Shown: piece by piece, positions 53,050 through 61,348 of the stretch
Layout: the number at the start of each line of letters is the position of its first letter
Position numbering within the stretch: position 1 is the first letter of the stretch
Source of the DNA: G963667855 sp963667855
GTDB taxonomy: Bacteria; Planctomycetota; Phycisphaerae; UBA1845
Direction: 5' to 3'
Assembly: GCA_963667855.2 (NCBI GenBank)
Contig: CAXXKI010000013.1
Span: 1 to 64,000, forward strand
DNA length: 64,000 nt
Translations under genes and position numbers: made by a program
Notes under the pieces: model-generated
Told to the model about the DNA's origin: nothing
Seen by the model: the letters and a program-made list of their open reading frames with translations, nothing else
Databases searched by the model: none

Positions 53050-55377
53050 ATGTGTTGTTTAACCCGCGCCGTGTTGGTTGTGATGTTTCTAGCTCCTCTC
53101 GCTTTTTCCCAGGTGGTGACGGACAAGTCCGGTGATACGGCCGGAGCGCCCGGCGATCTGCTGTCAATGGAGATTGTCGTAAAATCGAAGGTGGTGCAGT
53201 TAAAAGTTAAGACGACAGCAGATTATCCTTTTTCCAATACCCAGATTTTAATCGATACGGATCGGAACGGTGCCACAGGGTTTGCTGCTGGCGGCGGTTT
53301 CGATCTCATGGTTGAAGGTTCGAACCTGTTTATTTTCAAGGGCAGCGACCAGACGCAGTGGGGCTGGCAGGCTGCGGGGCAGGTTAACCGGCGGGTGAAG
53401 GGTGATACTCTTATTGTCGATTTACCCAAGAAGCATTTGGGCGGCGAGTTCGACTGTATCGTCCGCAGCCTGGACGGTAAATACGCAGAGGTTGACCGCG
53501 TTCCCGATACGGGAGTGGTGACGGTAAATGTTGCCGACAATGCGAAGGACGCTTCCGGTAAGAGTATGGAGAAAGCGGGAGACGCAACGGATGCTACCAG
53601 GGATATTACTTCGGTTAGAACGAAGCAGAAGGGCGGTGACGTTGTTATTGAAGTGGAGAACGTTTCTTCCTGGGATTTTGCACAGTTGCTTGTGTTCTTT
53701 GACGCCGACGGAAAGCGCGAAACGGGCTTCCACTCAAGTTACGTTTCCGATAGTGGTTTTGACTATCTGCTTAACGGCGGTCGTGTTCATCGGTTCGCCG
53801 GAAAGGATCCGGCCAGTTGGAGTTGGGAGCCGGTGTGTGACGCCCGGGTTACGGTTACAGGCAAGAAGTTTACCGCGGTTTTCGATGGTTCAGCTATTGC
53901 AACAGATAAGGCTGACGTGGTGGCCATGAGCATGTCGGCCGACTGGCAGACGGCAGTAGATGTTGCGCCTGATGATGGAGTTATCGAGTTAACTCTGGAT
54001 AAATCCAAGCTGGCTCCGCCGAAAAAGGCGCCGGTAATGGCCAAGGCCAGGAAGAACCGTAATCTGCCGCCGCGAAAGCGGTTTGAGCAGGCGAAGAGTT
54101 TTTACTGCTATTACGGAGGCGGGCAGGTTCCGGCACTCAGTCATTACGATATCATGATTGGCCATTCACCGCAGTTGGCACCGGCGGATATCGCCAAGCT
54201 CAAGGACCTGGGAGTAGTTGTTGTAGGATATATCACGGTGGGAGAGGACGAAAACCTCAGGAAAGCCAACGGTAAAGGTCCAGGTGGATACGCCAGCTGG
54301 TATTTCGATGAGGATTCAGACGGCGAGCCGGATCAAAACGGGATTTGGAAATCGTACTATGCGAATGCCAACGATCCGGCGTGGCGAGAGGATCGGGTGG
54401 AAGAGGCCGGAAGATTGCTTCGCGAAGAGGGGTACGATGGTATTTTCCTGGATACGCTGGACACCGCCTCTGCGTATCCAGCGAGCCGTCCGGGGATGAT
54501 AAAACTGGTCAAGGAGTTGAGAGAGGCATTACCCGACGCTCCGATAGTTTTGAACCAGGGTTTTCACATGCTCAAGGAGCTGGCTCCGCTGGCAGACGGC
54601 ATGATGATAGAGAGCTTCACCGCGACGTATGATTTCAGGAATAAAAAATATGTCATGCATACACCTTCTTCGCTGGATTGGACAAAGGGCGTTGCGGAAA
54701 AGGTGATATCGCCGGCGATAAAAGGGCGACCTTTCCAGGTTCTGGTGCTGGACTACGCTTTGCCCGGCGATACGGAGAATATCCAGGTTGCCGCGGACCG
54801 GGCGGTTACCTTCGGTTATCTTTTCGCGGCCGGTCCGATTACTCTCGATGCGGTTTACGATACGGGAATAACCGGAAAGTATGACGCTAAATGGTTTGAA
54901 AAGCAGGCTACTCCGGAATCCATGAAGTACGTTCTCGATCGAGCGGCAAACGGATTCCCCAAGGGGACGGTCCTGGTTCCCTCAGGTTGTTACAGTGGAT
55001 ACAAGGTCGCTCCGCTGGTGGATGGGGTTAAGGGTCGGGAGTCGCTGTACTGGGCTGACGCGGCCTGGGCATCTGCGGAAGACGGGGAAGATGCCTGGCT
55101 TAAAATACAATTGCCTGAACCGCAAAAGAGCCGGGAATTGGAAATAACCTGGAACACCGACAACGGGCGTCTGCACGCCTCGCAGGATTTTAAGGTTGAG
55201 GTTCTTCGCGGTGGAAAATGGGACTTGGTCGAACGGGTATCCGGTAATGACAAACAGGTCACCAGGCACAGCCTTCCTAATAAGCCAATTGAAGCAATCC
55301 GCATTTTACAGCCCGCGGGTGGCGGTAGCCGGCAGAGACCGGCACTTATGTGGATCGCCCAGGTGCGTATGCTGTAA
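53050..55377 (+). CDS. Secreted GH114-like TIM-barrel protein with N-terminal CBM-like and C-terminal discoidin-like domains
   Basis: 775 residues. Signal peptide (RAVLVVMFLAPLAFSQ). Residues ~20-330 hold two repeats of a beta-sandwich (NTQILIDTDRNGATGF; AQLLVFFDADGKRETGF), resembling those of the gene at 49505. Residues ~345-640 form a GH114-like barrel (FYCYYGGGQVPALSHYD, VVVGYITVGED, GYDGIFLDTLDTAS, PIVLNQGF). Residues ~660-775 resemble an F5/8-type or similar sandwich (LEITWNTDNGRLHASQDF). GGAG precedes the ATG. It lies 78 bp after the pilin-like gene, so probably in the GntR/LacI-controlled unit. Substrate is unknown. Confidence 0.8.
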   Translation: MCCLTRAVLVVMFLAPLAFSQVVTDKSGDTAGAPGDLLSMEIVVKSKVVQLKVKTTADYPFSNTQILIDTDRNGATGFAAGGGFDLMVEGSNLFIFKGSDQTQWGWQAAGQVNRRVKGDTLIVDLPKKHLGGEFDCIVRSLDGKYAEVDRVPDTGVVTVNVADNAKDASGKSMEKAGDATDATRDITSVRTKQKGGDVVIEVENVSSWDFAQLLVFFDADGKRETGFHSSYVSDSGFDYLLNGGRVHRFAGKDPASWSWEPVCDARVTVTGKKFTAVFDGSAIATDKADVVAMSMSADWQTAVDVAPDDGVIELTLDKSKLAPPKKAPVMAKARKNRNLPPRKRFEQAKSFYCYYGGGQVPALSHYDIMIGHSPQLAPADIAKLKDLGVVVVGYITVGEDENLRKANGKGPGGYASWYFDEDSDGEPDQNGIWKSYYANANDPAWREDRVEEAGRLLREEGYDGIFLDTLDTASAYPASRPGMIKLVKELREALPDAPIVLNQGFHMLKELAPLADGMMIESFTATYDFRNKKYVMHTPSSLDWTKGVAEKVISPAIKGRPFQVLVLDYALPGDTENIQVAADRAVTFGYLFAAGPITLDAVYDTGITGKYDAKWFEKQATPESMKYVLDRAANGFPKGTVLVPSGCYSGYKVAPLVDGVKGRESLYWADAAWASAEDGEDAWLKIQLPEPQKSRELEITWNTDNGRLHASQDFKVEVLRGGKWDLVERVSGNDKQVTRHSLPNKPIEAIRILQPAGGGSRQRPALMWIAQVRML

Positions 55378-55611
55378 TTACCTGATCAATATCGGGCAGA
55401 CTCAGTCGCTTCCAGCCCGACTATGCAGGATGCAATTAGCTGGCAGGTGAACCGGTATTTGCCAATTCAAGTGGTACGGCTTTGCTATGTAAACAGTGAT
55501 GCACTTATTGTTGCCGGTTTACGCCTAAGCGGGAGTTGGAAGACTGCTGGCGATGAAACCTGTTATACTCGCGGGCAGTGGAAGCTTCGGCAGGTATTTC
55601 ATGGCCGAACT
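55378..55611. other. Intergenic region before the PEP-CTERM leader
   Basis: About 230 bp with no supported gene. It precedes the conserved leader at 55612, and no intrinsic terminator for the GH114-like gene was seen. Confidence 0.4.
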
Positions 55612-55755
55612 AAGGAAAACAGTGTGGAATATTGATTGCGGGGAGAGTAAATTACAGGCATCTCTCTCTGGACTTGAGCCACCTGGGACCAATTCATTCA
55701 CCTGGGCCGGTGGAGGTTTACGGGTAGGCCGGTTCCACTTTTCGGAGGGCAAATC
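55612..55755 (+). promoter_or_regulatory. Conserved 5' leader A of the PEP-CTERM pair
   Basis: This ~144-bp leader starts AAGGAAAACAGTGTGG and is about 90% identical to leader B (56712-56858), with one 2-nt CT indel. It can form a GAGAG/CTCTC stem and contains two CACCTGGG repeats and two GGCCGGT repeats (one near GGCCGGTGG, one near GGCCGGTTC). It ends in GGAGGGCAAATC before the ATG. It may hold a promoter and a structured RNA element. Confidence 0.6.
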
Positions 55756-56625
55756 ATGTCCACAAAGGTTACTCGGTTAAATTTCGTACTATCTATTTCG
55801 GGAATTTGTGTATTATGGGGAGCGGCCGCGTCGGCAGAGGTCGTTGCCAGTGTCTGGGCGAGAACCAGCATGTCCCTACGAGTCGATCCTTGGGAATCGC
55901 AGTGGGACGGTTGCGCTGGTTTGACTGAGAGCTATATTGACAGCGCACCCAATATAGGTCTAGAGAAGGATTCTCAGCAGGAATCGCATGGCGGTGATGG
56001 GGTTTCTCTTTTCAGTTTTATTGAACAGCAGAACGTTCGCAATATGGCTCAGGGATCAGCCGAGGTCACGAGGGTTGTTGACGGCTATGGAAAAGAAGCG
56101 GCGATAGTAGCGGCAGAGGGTAGAGGGGAGCTGAGTGGTCCAAATTATTACTTGGGGGATTTTGCATCAGCTGCTAATTATGGCGATGTTATTGGTGGTT
56201 TTGTGGCCGATCATACGTCGTCACCCAATCTGAGCGTAAATTGCAGTTGGGCGGCGGATTTCGCACATGCTTATGCGCATGCTCCGGAGATGCCGGATTG
56301 GCAGACTCCGGAGATCACGATAAAACTGCGTATAGGATTTTCCGGAAGTGGCGGGAGTAATCTGCTGACTCCGCAAGGTCCTTGGCAATCGGCTGGTGAA
56401 GGATACCTTGAAAATTATATTTCCAGCCAAAATCCCGGATTTTACGAAAGCGATAGCTGGTTGGGTAATTGGCGCGTTAACCTCGTTGCAGGCGAAGCGT
56501 ATGCTATGTATGTTGAGTCGTTTGTAAACGTACAATCTCCTGGCGGTTACGTGCCGGAACCGACCACTGTGGCGTTTTTGTTTTTCGGCGGCGAGATGAT
56601 TTTGAGCGGGCGGCGCAAAAAATAG
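55756..56625 (+). CDS. PEP-CTERM sorted exported protein (copy A)
   Basis: 289 residues. Signal peptide (NFVLSISGICVLWGAAASA). The mature part has conserved blocks shared with copy B: RTSMSLRVDPWESQW, DGYGKEAAIVAAEG, SGPNYYL.DFASA, FVADHTSSP and NPGFYESDSW.GNWRVNL. The C-terminus is a PEP-CTERM anchor: VPEPTTVAFLFFGGEMIL then SGRRKK. An exosortase would cleave and anchor it at the cell surface; no exosortase is in the window. Copy B is about 60% identical and lies 233 bp downstream. Confidence 0.88.
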   Translation: MSTKVTRLNFVLSISGICVLWGAAASAEVVASVWARTSMSLRVDPWESQWDGCAGLTESYIDSAPNIGLEKDSQQESHGGDGVSLFSFIEQQNVRNMAQGSAEVTRVVDGYGKEAAIVAAEGRGELSGPNYYLGDFASAANYGDVIGGFVADHTSSPNLSVNCSWAADFAHAYAHAPEMPDWQTPEITIKLRIGFSGSGGSNLLTPQGPWQSAGEGYLENYISSQNPGFYESDSWLGNWRVNLVAGEAYAMYVESFVNVQSPGGYVPEPTTVAFLFFGGEMILSGRRKK

Positions 56626-56711
56626 AGTGACTTAACTAACCTAAACTATTGTCTACAACAGAGGCGGTCACAGTGCATTTTGTAACTGATAGGGTGCCAC
56701 AAACCCGAATC

Positions 56712-56858
56712 AAGGAAAACAGTGTGGAATATTGATTGCCGGGAGAGTAAATTACAGGCATCTCTCTCTCTGGGCTTGAGCCACCTGGGGCCAAGTCATC
56801 CACCTGGGCCGGTGGAGGCTTACGGGTTGGCCGGTTCTCACTCTTAGGAGGGCAAAAC
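56712..56858 (+). promoter_or_regulatory. Conserved 5' leader B of the PEP-CTERM pair
   Basis: This is the second copy of the leader at 55612, ending TTAGGAGGGCAAAAC before the ATG at 56859. Shared features are the AAGGAAAACAGTGTGG start, the GAGAG/CTCTC stem, CACCTGGG repeats and GGCCGGT repeats. No terminator was seen between gene A and this leader. Confidence 0.6.
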
Positions 56859-57719
56859 ATGTCCAAGAAGTATACCTGGCTAAACCGAGCATTGTGTGTT
56901 TCGATAGTCTGCCTGTTGTGGGGTGCGACTGCTTCGGCTGAAGTCGTTGCTCGTTCTCAAGCGAGAACGAGTATGTCTTTGCGGGTTGATCCGTGGGAAA
57001 CGCAGTGGAATGGCTGCGCCGGTGCTACCGAGAGCGCTATTTTCAGCGACCTCTACATGGGGCAAAACGATTCGCAGTATGAACCGAATGGCGGCGATGG
57101 TTTTTCTCTCTCCAGTTTCGTCGAGCAGCCGGATATTAGCAATATGGCTCGGGGATCTTCCGAGGTAGCGAGAACGCAGGACGGTTACGGAAAAGAAGCA
57201 GCCGTGCTGGCGGCAGAGGGGGAAGGCGTGCTTAGCGGTCCTGATTACTACCTGGTCGATTTTGCATCTGCCGAGAATTACGCCCACGCAATTGGCGATT
57301 TTGTGGCCGATCATACCTCGTCACCACTACTGAACGTGAACAGCTATTGGACAGCGGATCTTCTACATGCTTATGAGTATTCTCCACCCTTGCCGGATTG
57401 GGAGATTCCAGAAGTTACAGTGTTACTCCGTATAGCTTTTCGGGATAGTAATGGGGATAACCTGTTGACCCCTCAAGGTCCGTGGGAGTTGGCCGGTGAC
57501 GGACTCATCGAAATCAGAATTTCCAGTCAGGATCCCGGGTTTTACGAAAGTGACAGTTGGTACGGTAATTGGCGAGTTAACCTGGTTGCCGGCGAATCAT
57601 ATGACATGTTCGTGCAGTCGGATGTGACGGTACAGTCTCCCGGTGGTTATGTGCCGGAGCCCTCGACGATGATTCTTCTGGTTGTCGCTAGCGTGATTAC
57701 TGTGCATCGTCGCGATTGA
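56859..57719 (+). CDS. PEP-CTERM sorted exported protein (copy B)
   Basis: 286 residues, paralogue of copy A over its full length. Signal peptide (RALCVSIVCLLWGATASA); shared blocks RTSMSLRVDPWETQW, DGYGKEAAVLAAEGEG, SGPDYYLVDFASA, NYGNWRVNL-type end; PEP-CTERM anchor VPEPSTMILLVVASVITV then HRRD. The function is unknown; two adjacent copies suggest surface matrix components that differ in exposed loops. Confidence 0.88.
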   Translation: MSKKYTWLNRALCVSIVCLLWGATASAEVVARSQARTSMSLRVDPWETQWNGCAGATESAIFSDLYMGQNDSQYEPNGGDGFSLSSFVEQPDISNMARGSSEVARTQDGYGKEAAVLAAEGEGVLSGPDYYLVDFASAENYAHAIGDFVADHTSSPLLNVNSYWTADLLHAYEYSPPLPDWEIPEVTVLLRIAFRDSNGDNLLTPQGPWELAGDGLIEIRISSQDPGFYESDSWYGNWRVNLVAGESYDMFVQSDVTVQSPGGYVPEPSTMILLVVASVITVHRRD

Positions 57720-58030
57720 AAAGCAGGTCTTCTCTCAATAGTTACCGGGATAAGCGGTGAAATGGCAAGGACATCAGTTCTCCTTGATCGAGGAATCCGT
57801 TTGCGGTGGTGTTGCGCCTGGTGGCTTTATCTCTCGTTGTGGTGCAGCTTTAAATCCAGGTCCTGCCGGTAGCTGGTAACCTGGCCGAAATCCTCCTATA
57901 CTGCGTTTTTGATGGACGTGGTAAATCCGTGGGCTCAAAAATCGCGGAACGGGAGTGATTCGACCGTAGCTGAGCCCGCGAACGTGGTTATGCATTTGAT
58001 TTTGTCGGCTTTCGCGGTCCAGGTGAACGT
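57720..58030. other. Intergenic region with an inverted repeat
   Basis: 311 bp without a supported gene. An inverted repeat GGGCTCA (57931-57937) / TGAGCCC (57971-57977) with a 33-nt loop lies upstream of the ferredoxin gene and could be a regulatory RNA fold or a protein site. AGGTGA sits just before the next start. Confidence 0.45.
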
Positions 58031-59218
58031 ATGAAGAAGACCAGGCGCATTGTTCAGTTCGGTTTCCTTGCTCTTGTGTTGATCGGTGTTTTCGTGGTTG
58101 AGGGGAATGCGGAGCGCTGGTGTCCATTCGGCGGTGTGGAAGCGATTTACAATTACATGACCGAGGGGAACATGCTGTGTTCCCTGGGGATATCCAATTT
58201 GTATATTCTGGGAGCGGTTCTGCTGATTACGCTTCTGCTGCGGAGGGTGTTCTGCGGTTACATGTGCCCGATCGGGACGATCTCCGAGTGGCTGCAAAGC
58301 GGTTCAAGACGGATTCTGAAGATCAAACCTGTTCGCGTACCGGTCGGTGTGGATCGCGGACTTTCCATGCTGAAATACGCAGTCTTGGGAATTATCCTGT
58401 ATTTCACCTGGACCATGGCGGAGTTGGAGTTCCGTGTGGCCGACCCGTGTTACGCTCTTATCAGCCGTCATGGTGAGGATATCACCTATTGGGCGTATGT
58501 CGTAGCCGGTGCTATCGTGATCGGTTCGCTTTTCGTGACGATACCGTTTTGCCGGTGGCTTTGTCCGTTTGCGGCCGTCTTGAATATATTTTCCCGGCTT
58601 GGATTAACCAGAGTTAAACGCGATCCGGAATCCTGTATTGATTGCGGGCTCTGTGCGAAGGTCTGCCCCACGGCGATACCGGTGGATAAGCAGCTTCAGG
58701 TGACAAACGCCCGCTGCCTTTCATGCTTGAACTGCGTGGAGGTTTGTCCGGAAAGGAAAAACGGCGCTCTTCGGTGGGGACCCGCGGGAAATGCACGGTT
58801 CAGTTGGCCGCAGTCGGTACTAGTTCTGATCATGCTTGCGTTGGTTACCGTCGCGGTTATGGGGGTTTATTCTTTCCCCGCTCCTGCTTATTCAAAGGTG
58901 ATTGACGGCAGGGGTTCCAGGCCGGAGACGGCAGTTACTCTGGATCTCAAGGTTTTCAACCTGGCTTGTCGTGGGAAAGCCGCATTGCTTTCGTACTATC
59001 TGGACCGCGATGACATGTACGAGCTGTCGGGATATCTGAAGGCGGAGGCCTGGCCCGGTCCGGGGGCGGTTGATCTGATTATTACCTACGATCCGCAGAA
59101 AACCGACAAACAGGCTATTCTCGAAGCGCTGACCGAGCCTTACTACGATAGTGACGCGGATATGTGGCGACCTTCGCCGTTCGAGATTGAAGGTTACGAT
59201 CCGCTCGGTCTTGAATAA
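58031..59218 (+). CDS. NapH/RdxA-type membrane polyferredoxin with C-terminal HMA-like domain
   Basis: 395 residues. Helices at the N-terminus and middle; CxxxCP motifs FCGYMCPIG and CRWLCPF on the cytoplasmic face; two 4Fe-4S clusters in CIDCGLCAKVCPTAIP and CLSCLNCVEVCPER. A final TM (about 255-275) is followed by an extra ~100-residue ferredoxin-like fold (TLDLKVFNLACRGKAAL; VDLIITYDPQKTDKQAI) resembling a heavy-metal-associated domain with one Cys. NapH/NosR/RdxA-like proteins pass electrons across the membrane. The fused domain suggests electron delivery to a metal or redox partner. No partner genes are adjacent. Confidence 0.88.
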   Translation: MKKTRRIVQFGFLALVLIGVFVVEGNAERWCPFGGVEAIYNYMTEGNMLCSLGISNLYILGAVLLITLLLRRVFCGYMCPIGTISEWLQSGSRRILKIKPVRVPVGVDRGLSMLKYAVLGIILYFTWTMAELEFRVADPCYALISRHGEDITYWAYVVAGAIVIGSLFVTIPFCRWLCPFAAVLNIFSRLGLTRVKRDPESCIDCGLCAKVCPTAIPVDKQLQVTNARCLSCLNCVEVCPERKNGALRWGPAGNARFSWPQSVLVLIMLALVTVAVMGVYSFPAPAYSKVIDGRGSRPETAVTLDLKVFNLACRGKAALLSYYLDRDDMYELSGYLKAEAWPGPGAVDLIITYDPQKTDKQAILEALTEPYYDSDADMWRPSPFEIEGYDPLGLE

Positions 59219-59304
59219 TTATTAAACGAGTAGTTTCCGTTTTAACGAGCGGCTTTTTACCTGATCAGCCGTGACGGTGCGGAGATTACTCTATCAAGTG
59301 ACCC

Positions 59305-61348
59305 TCACTTTTTCCTTACGTGAAAAACTGTCGATGCGGTTTGCCCCCTGTTGTTAGTACAGCATAGTTTATGCGTTCCGGCTTGTACTGTCAGGCGGTG
59401 CGGATCGTCGCTGTCTATATGCAAACCATCCAGAAACCAGGTGACTTTTTCGTTACCGTTGATTTCGGGTTTTATTATCGCGTGCCCGTTGATTTCCAGA
59501 AATACCGCACCGTGATGTGGATAGGTTATCTGTAGCGATTCCTGGATACGATCCGGTGATGGTAACGGGCGGGTTACGGTCCATGTGGTATATTCAGATT
59601 GCTTTTTGTCAATCCGCAGCCTGGGAACAGAGAATATGCGAGCCAGCAGCGGTTCAGCCGCGCGGGCACCGACCAATTCCGGGTTGCCTGCTCCTGAAAA
59701 GCACCCAACCCATACTCCGATTGCGTATTTACCGTTATGGCCCACCGCCCAGGCGTCACGGCGTTGTGAGCTTGTGCCGGTTTTCCACATGAACCAGGGA
59801 ACATCAACCGCGGCCAGGTCCTCCATACCATGAGGGCGGCGATTGTGCGAAGATAGAATATCGTCCAAAGCAGCGCAGGCGTTTGCATCAAGAGCGGGAA
59901 CTCGGTCGGCCTGGTCATTTAGAAACAACCTGGGCGCCATGCGGATTCCCCGCCGGCCAATAGTGGCATAACCGTTGGTTAAATCGAGGAGGTTGACCTC
60001 CACAGCGCCAACCACCAGGCTCAGGCCTGCCCGGGCCACCGAGTGCTCGGGCATGGGGATTCCGGCGGATTCAATAATTCCCGCGCATCGTGATATCCCA
60101 ACCGCCTGGGCGAGAAGGATGGCGGGCATGTTCAACGACCGTTGTAACGACTCTGTGGCGGTAACTTCACCGGCGAAGGTGCGGTCGAAATTACGGGGTC
60201 GCCAGCCGGCCAACCGTACCGGCATATCGTAAATGATCGTTTGGGGATTTATCATTCGATCTTCAAAGGCTGCGGCGTAAACGAACGGTTTCAAAGCGGA
60301 TCCCGGGCTTCTTGGGGCGAGTGCGCCGTTAACCTGTCCGTCTATGGATGAATCGAAATCGGCGGAGCCCACAAGAGCGATCACTTCCGCGGATTCTATT
60401 TCGATGGCCACTGCAGCTATCTGTATGCGAGAATCGAATTGCTGTTTATGGTCAGTTACCAGTTCTTCCAGTTTTGTTTGAATCGCGAAATCGATGGTGG
60501 TTTTACCGCCGGCAGGATTTCTCTTAAGTGCCAGTTGTGCCGCGTGTTGTCCCGCATATTCGTTGCAGGTTCGAGCCAGGTGTAACGGCTCCGCGTCGGC
60601 TATGGTTCTTTGTTCGTCGGTTATCATCTGCTGTTCGGCCATTCTTCTCAACACGGTGGATCGGCGTTTGCGAGCTTCGCCGGGAAAGCGGTCGGGACGC
60701 AGACGTGACGGAGATTGAGGTATGCCGGCCAGCATCGCCGCTTCGGCCAGCGACAGATCGTTTGCGGATTTACCGAAATATCGCCTTGATGCCGCTTCGA
60801 CTCCCCGGATATTGCCGCCGTAGGGAGCCATGTTCAAGTAGATCTCCAGTATCTCGCTTTTGTTCCGGGCGCGTTCGAGTTGCAGTGCTCGGAACGCTTC
60901 TATGGTTTTGCTGACGAACGTGCGAGGCCCGGTTATCCAGCATTCGGTTTATCTGCATGGTCAGCGTGCTGGCGCCGGAGACTACTTGCCCGGCGTGCAG
61001 GTTTTGCAATCCGGCGCGTCCGACGGAAATTAGATCCACACCGGAATGCGACCAGAACCGTTCGTCCTCAACTGCCACGGTAGCCTTCATAAGCCAGGGG
61101 GACATGTTTTTCAGCGGAACCGGGTAACGCCAATGGTCATCGATACCGACGTGCGAAAGGAGAACATTACCGTTACGATCGGTTACCATCGGGCTGATCG
61201 GCTGGTTTTCAAGTCGATACAAGGGATACGGTGAAACCCGATTGGCGATTGCTCCACCGGCTACGGCCAATACGAATAGTCCGAGCATTGACAGGAGAAA
61301 GATCTGCCCCAGTTTTTTAAGGGATAACCTGCGCAAAAAGTTTCTCAT
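59305..61348 (-). pseudogene. pbpC: Penicillin-binding protein 1C, one frameshift
   Basis: Two frames make one PBP1C. 61348-60770 gives a TM anchor (IFLLSMLGLFVLAVAGG) and the glycosyltransferase start (KATVAVEDERFWSHSGVD, GASTLTMQINRMLDNRAS). A second frame continues TFVSKTIEAFRALQLERARNK...EIYLNMAPYGGNIRGVEAAS and the transpeptidase (SPGSALKPF with SxxK Ser, YATIGRRG, WKTGTSS with KTG), plus the C-terminal BiPBP_C domain. A +1 shift at about 60915-60928 joins them. It is coupled to the alpha-2-macroglobulin gene (overlap near 61345), the usual yfhM-pbpC pair. If intact, it polymerises and repairs peptidoglycan. Confidence 0.9.

Noticed and set aside
55612..55755. c-di-GMP-I (GEMM) riboswitch in the PEP-CTERM leader
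   Set aside because: Only the order of a few segments is reminiscent; the conserved GCAAAGCC and UAGC cores are not matched, so it was not called.
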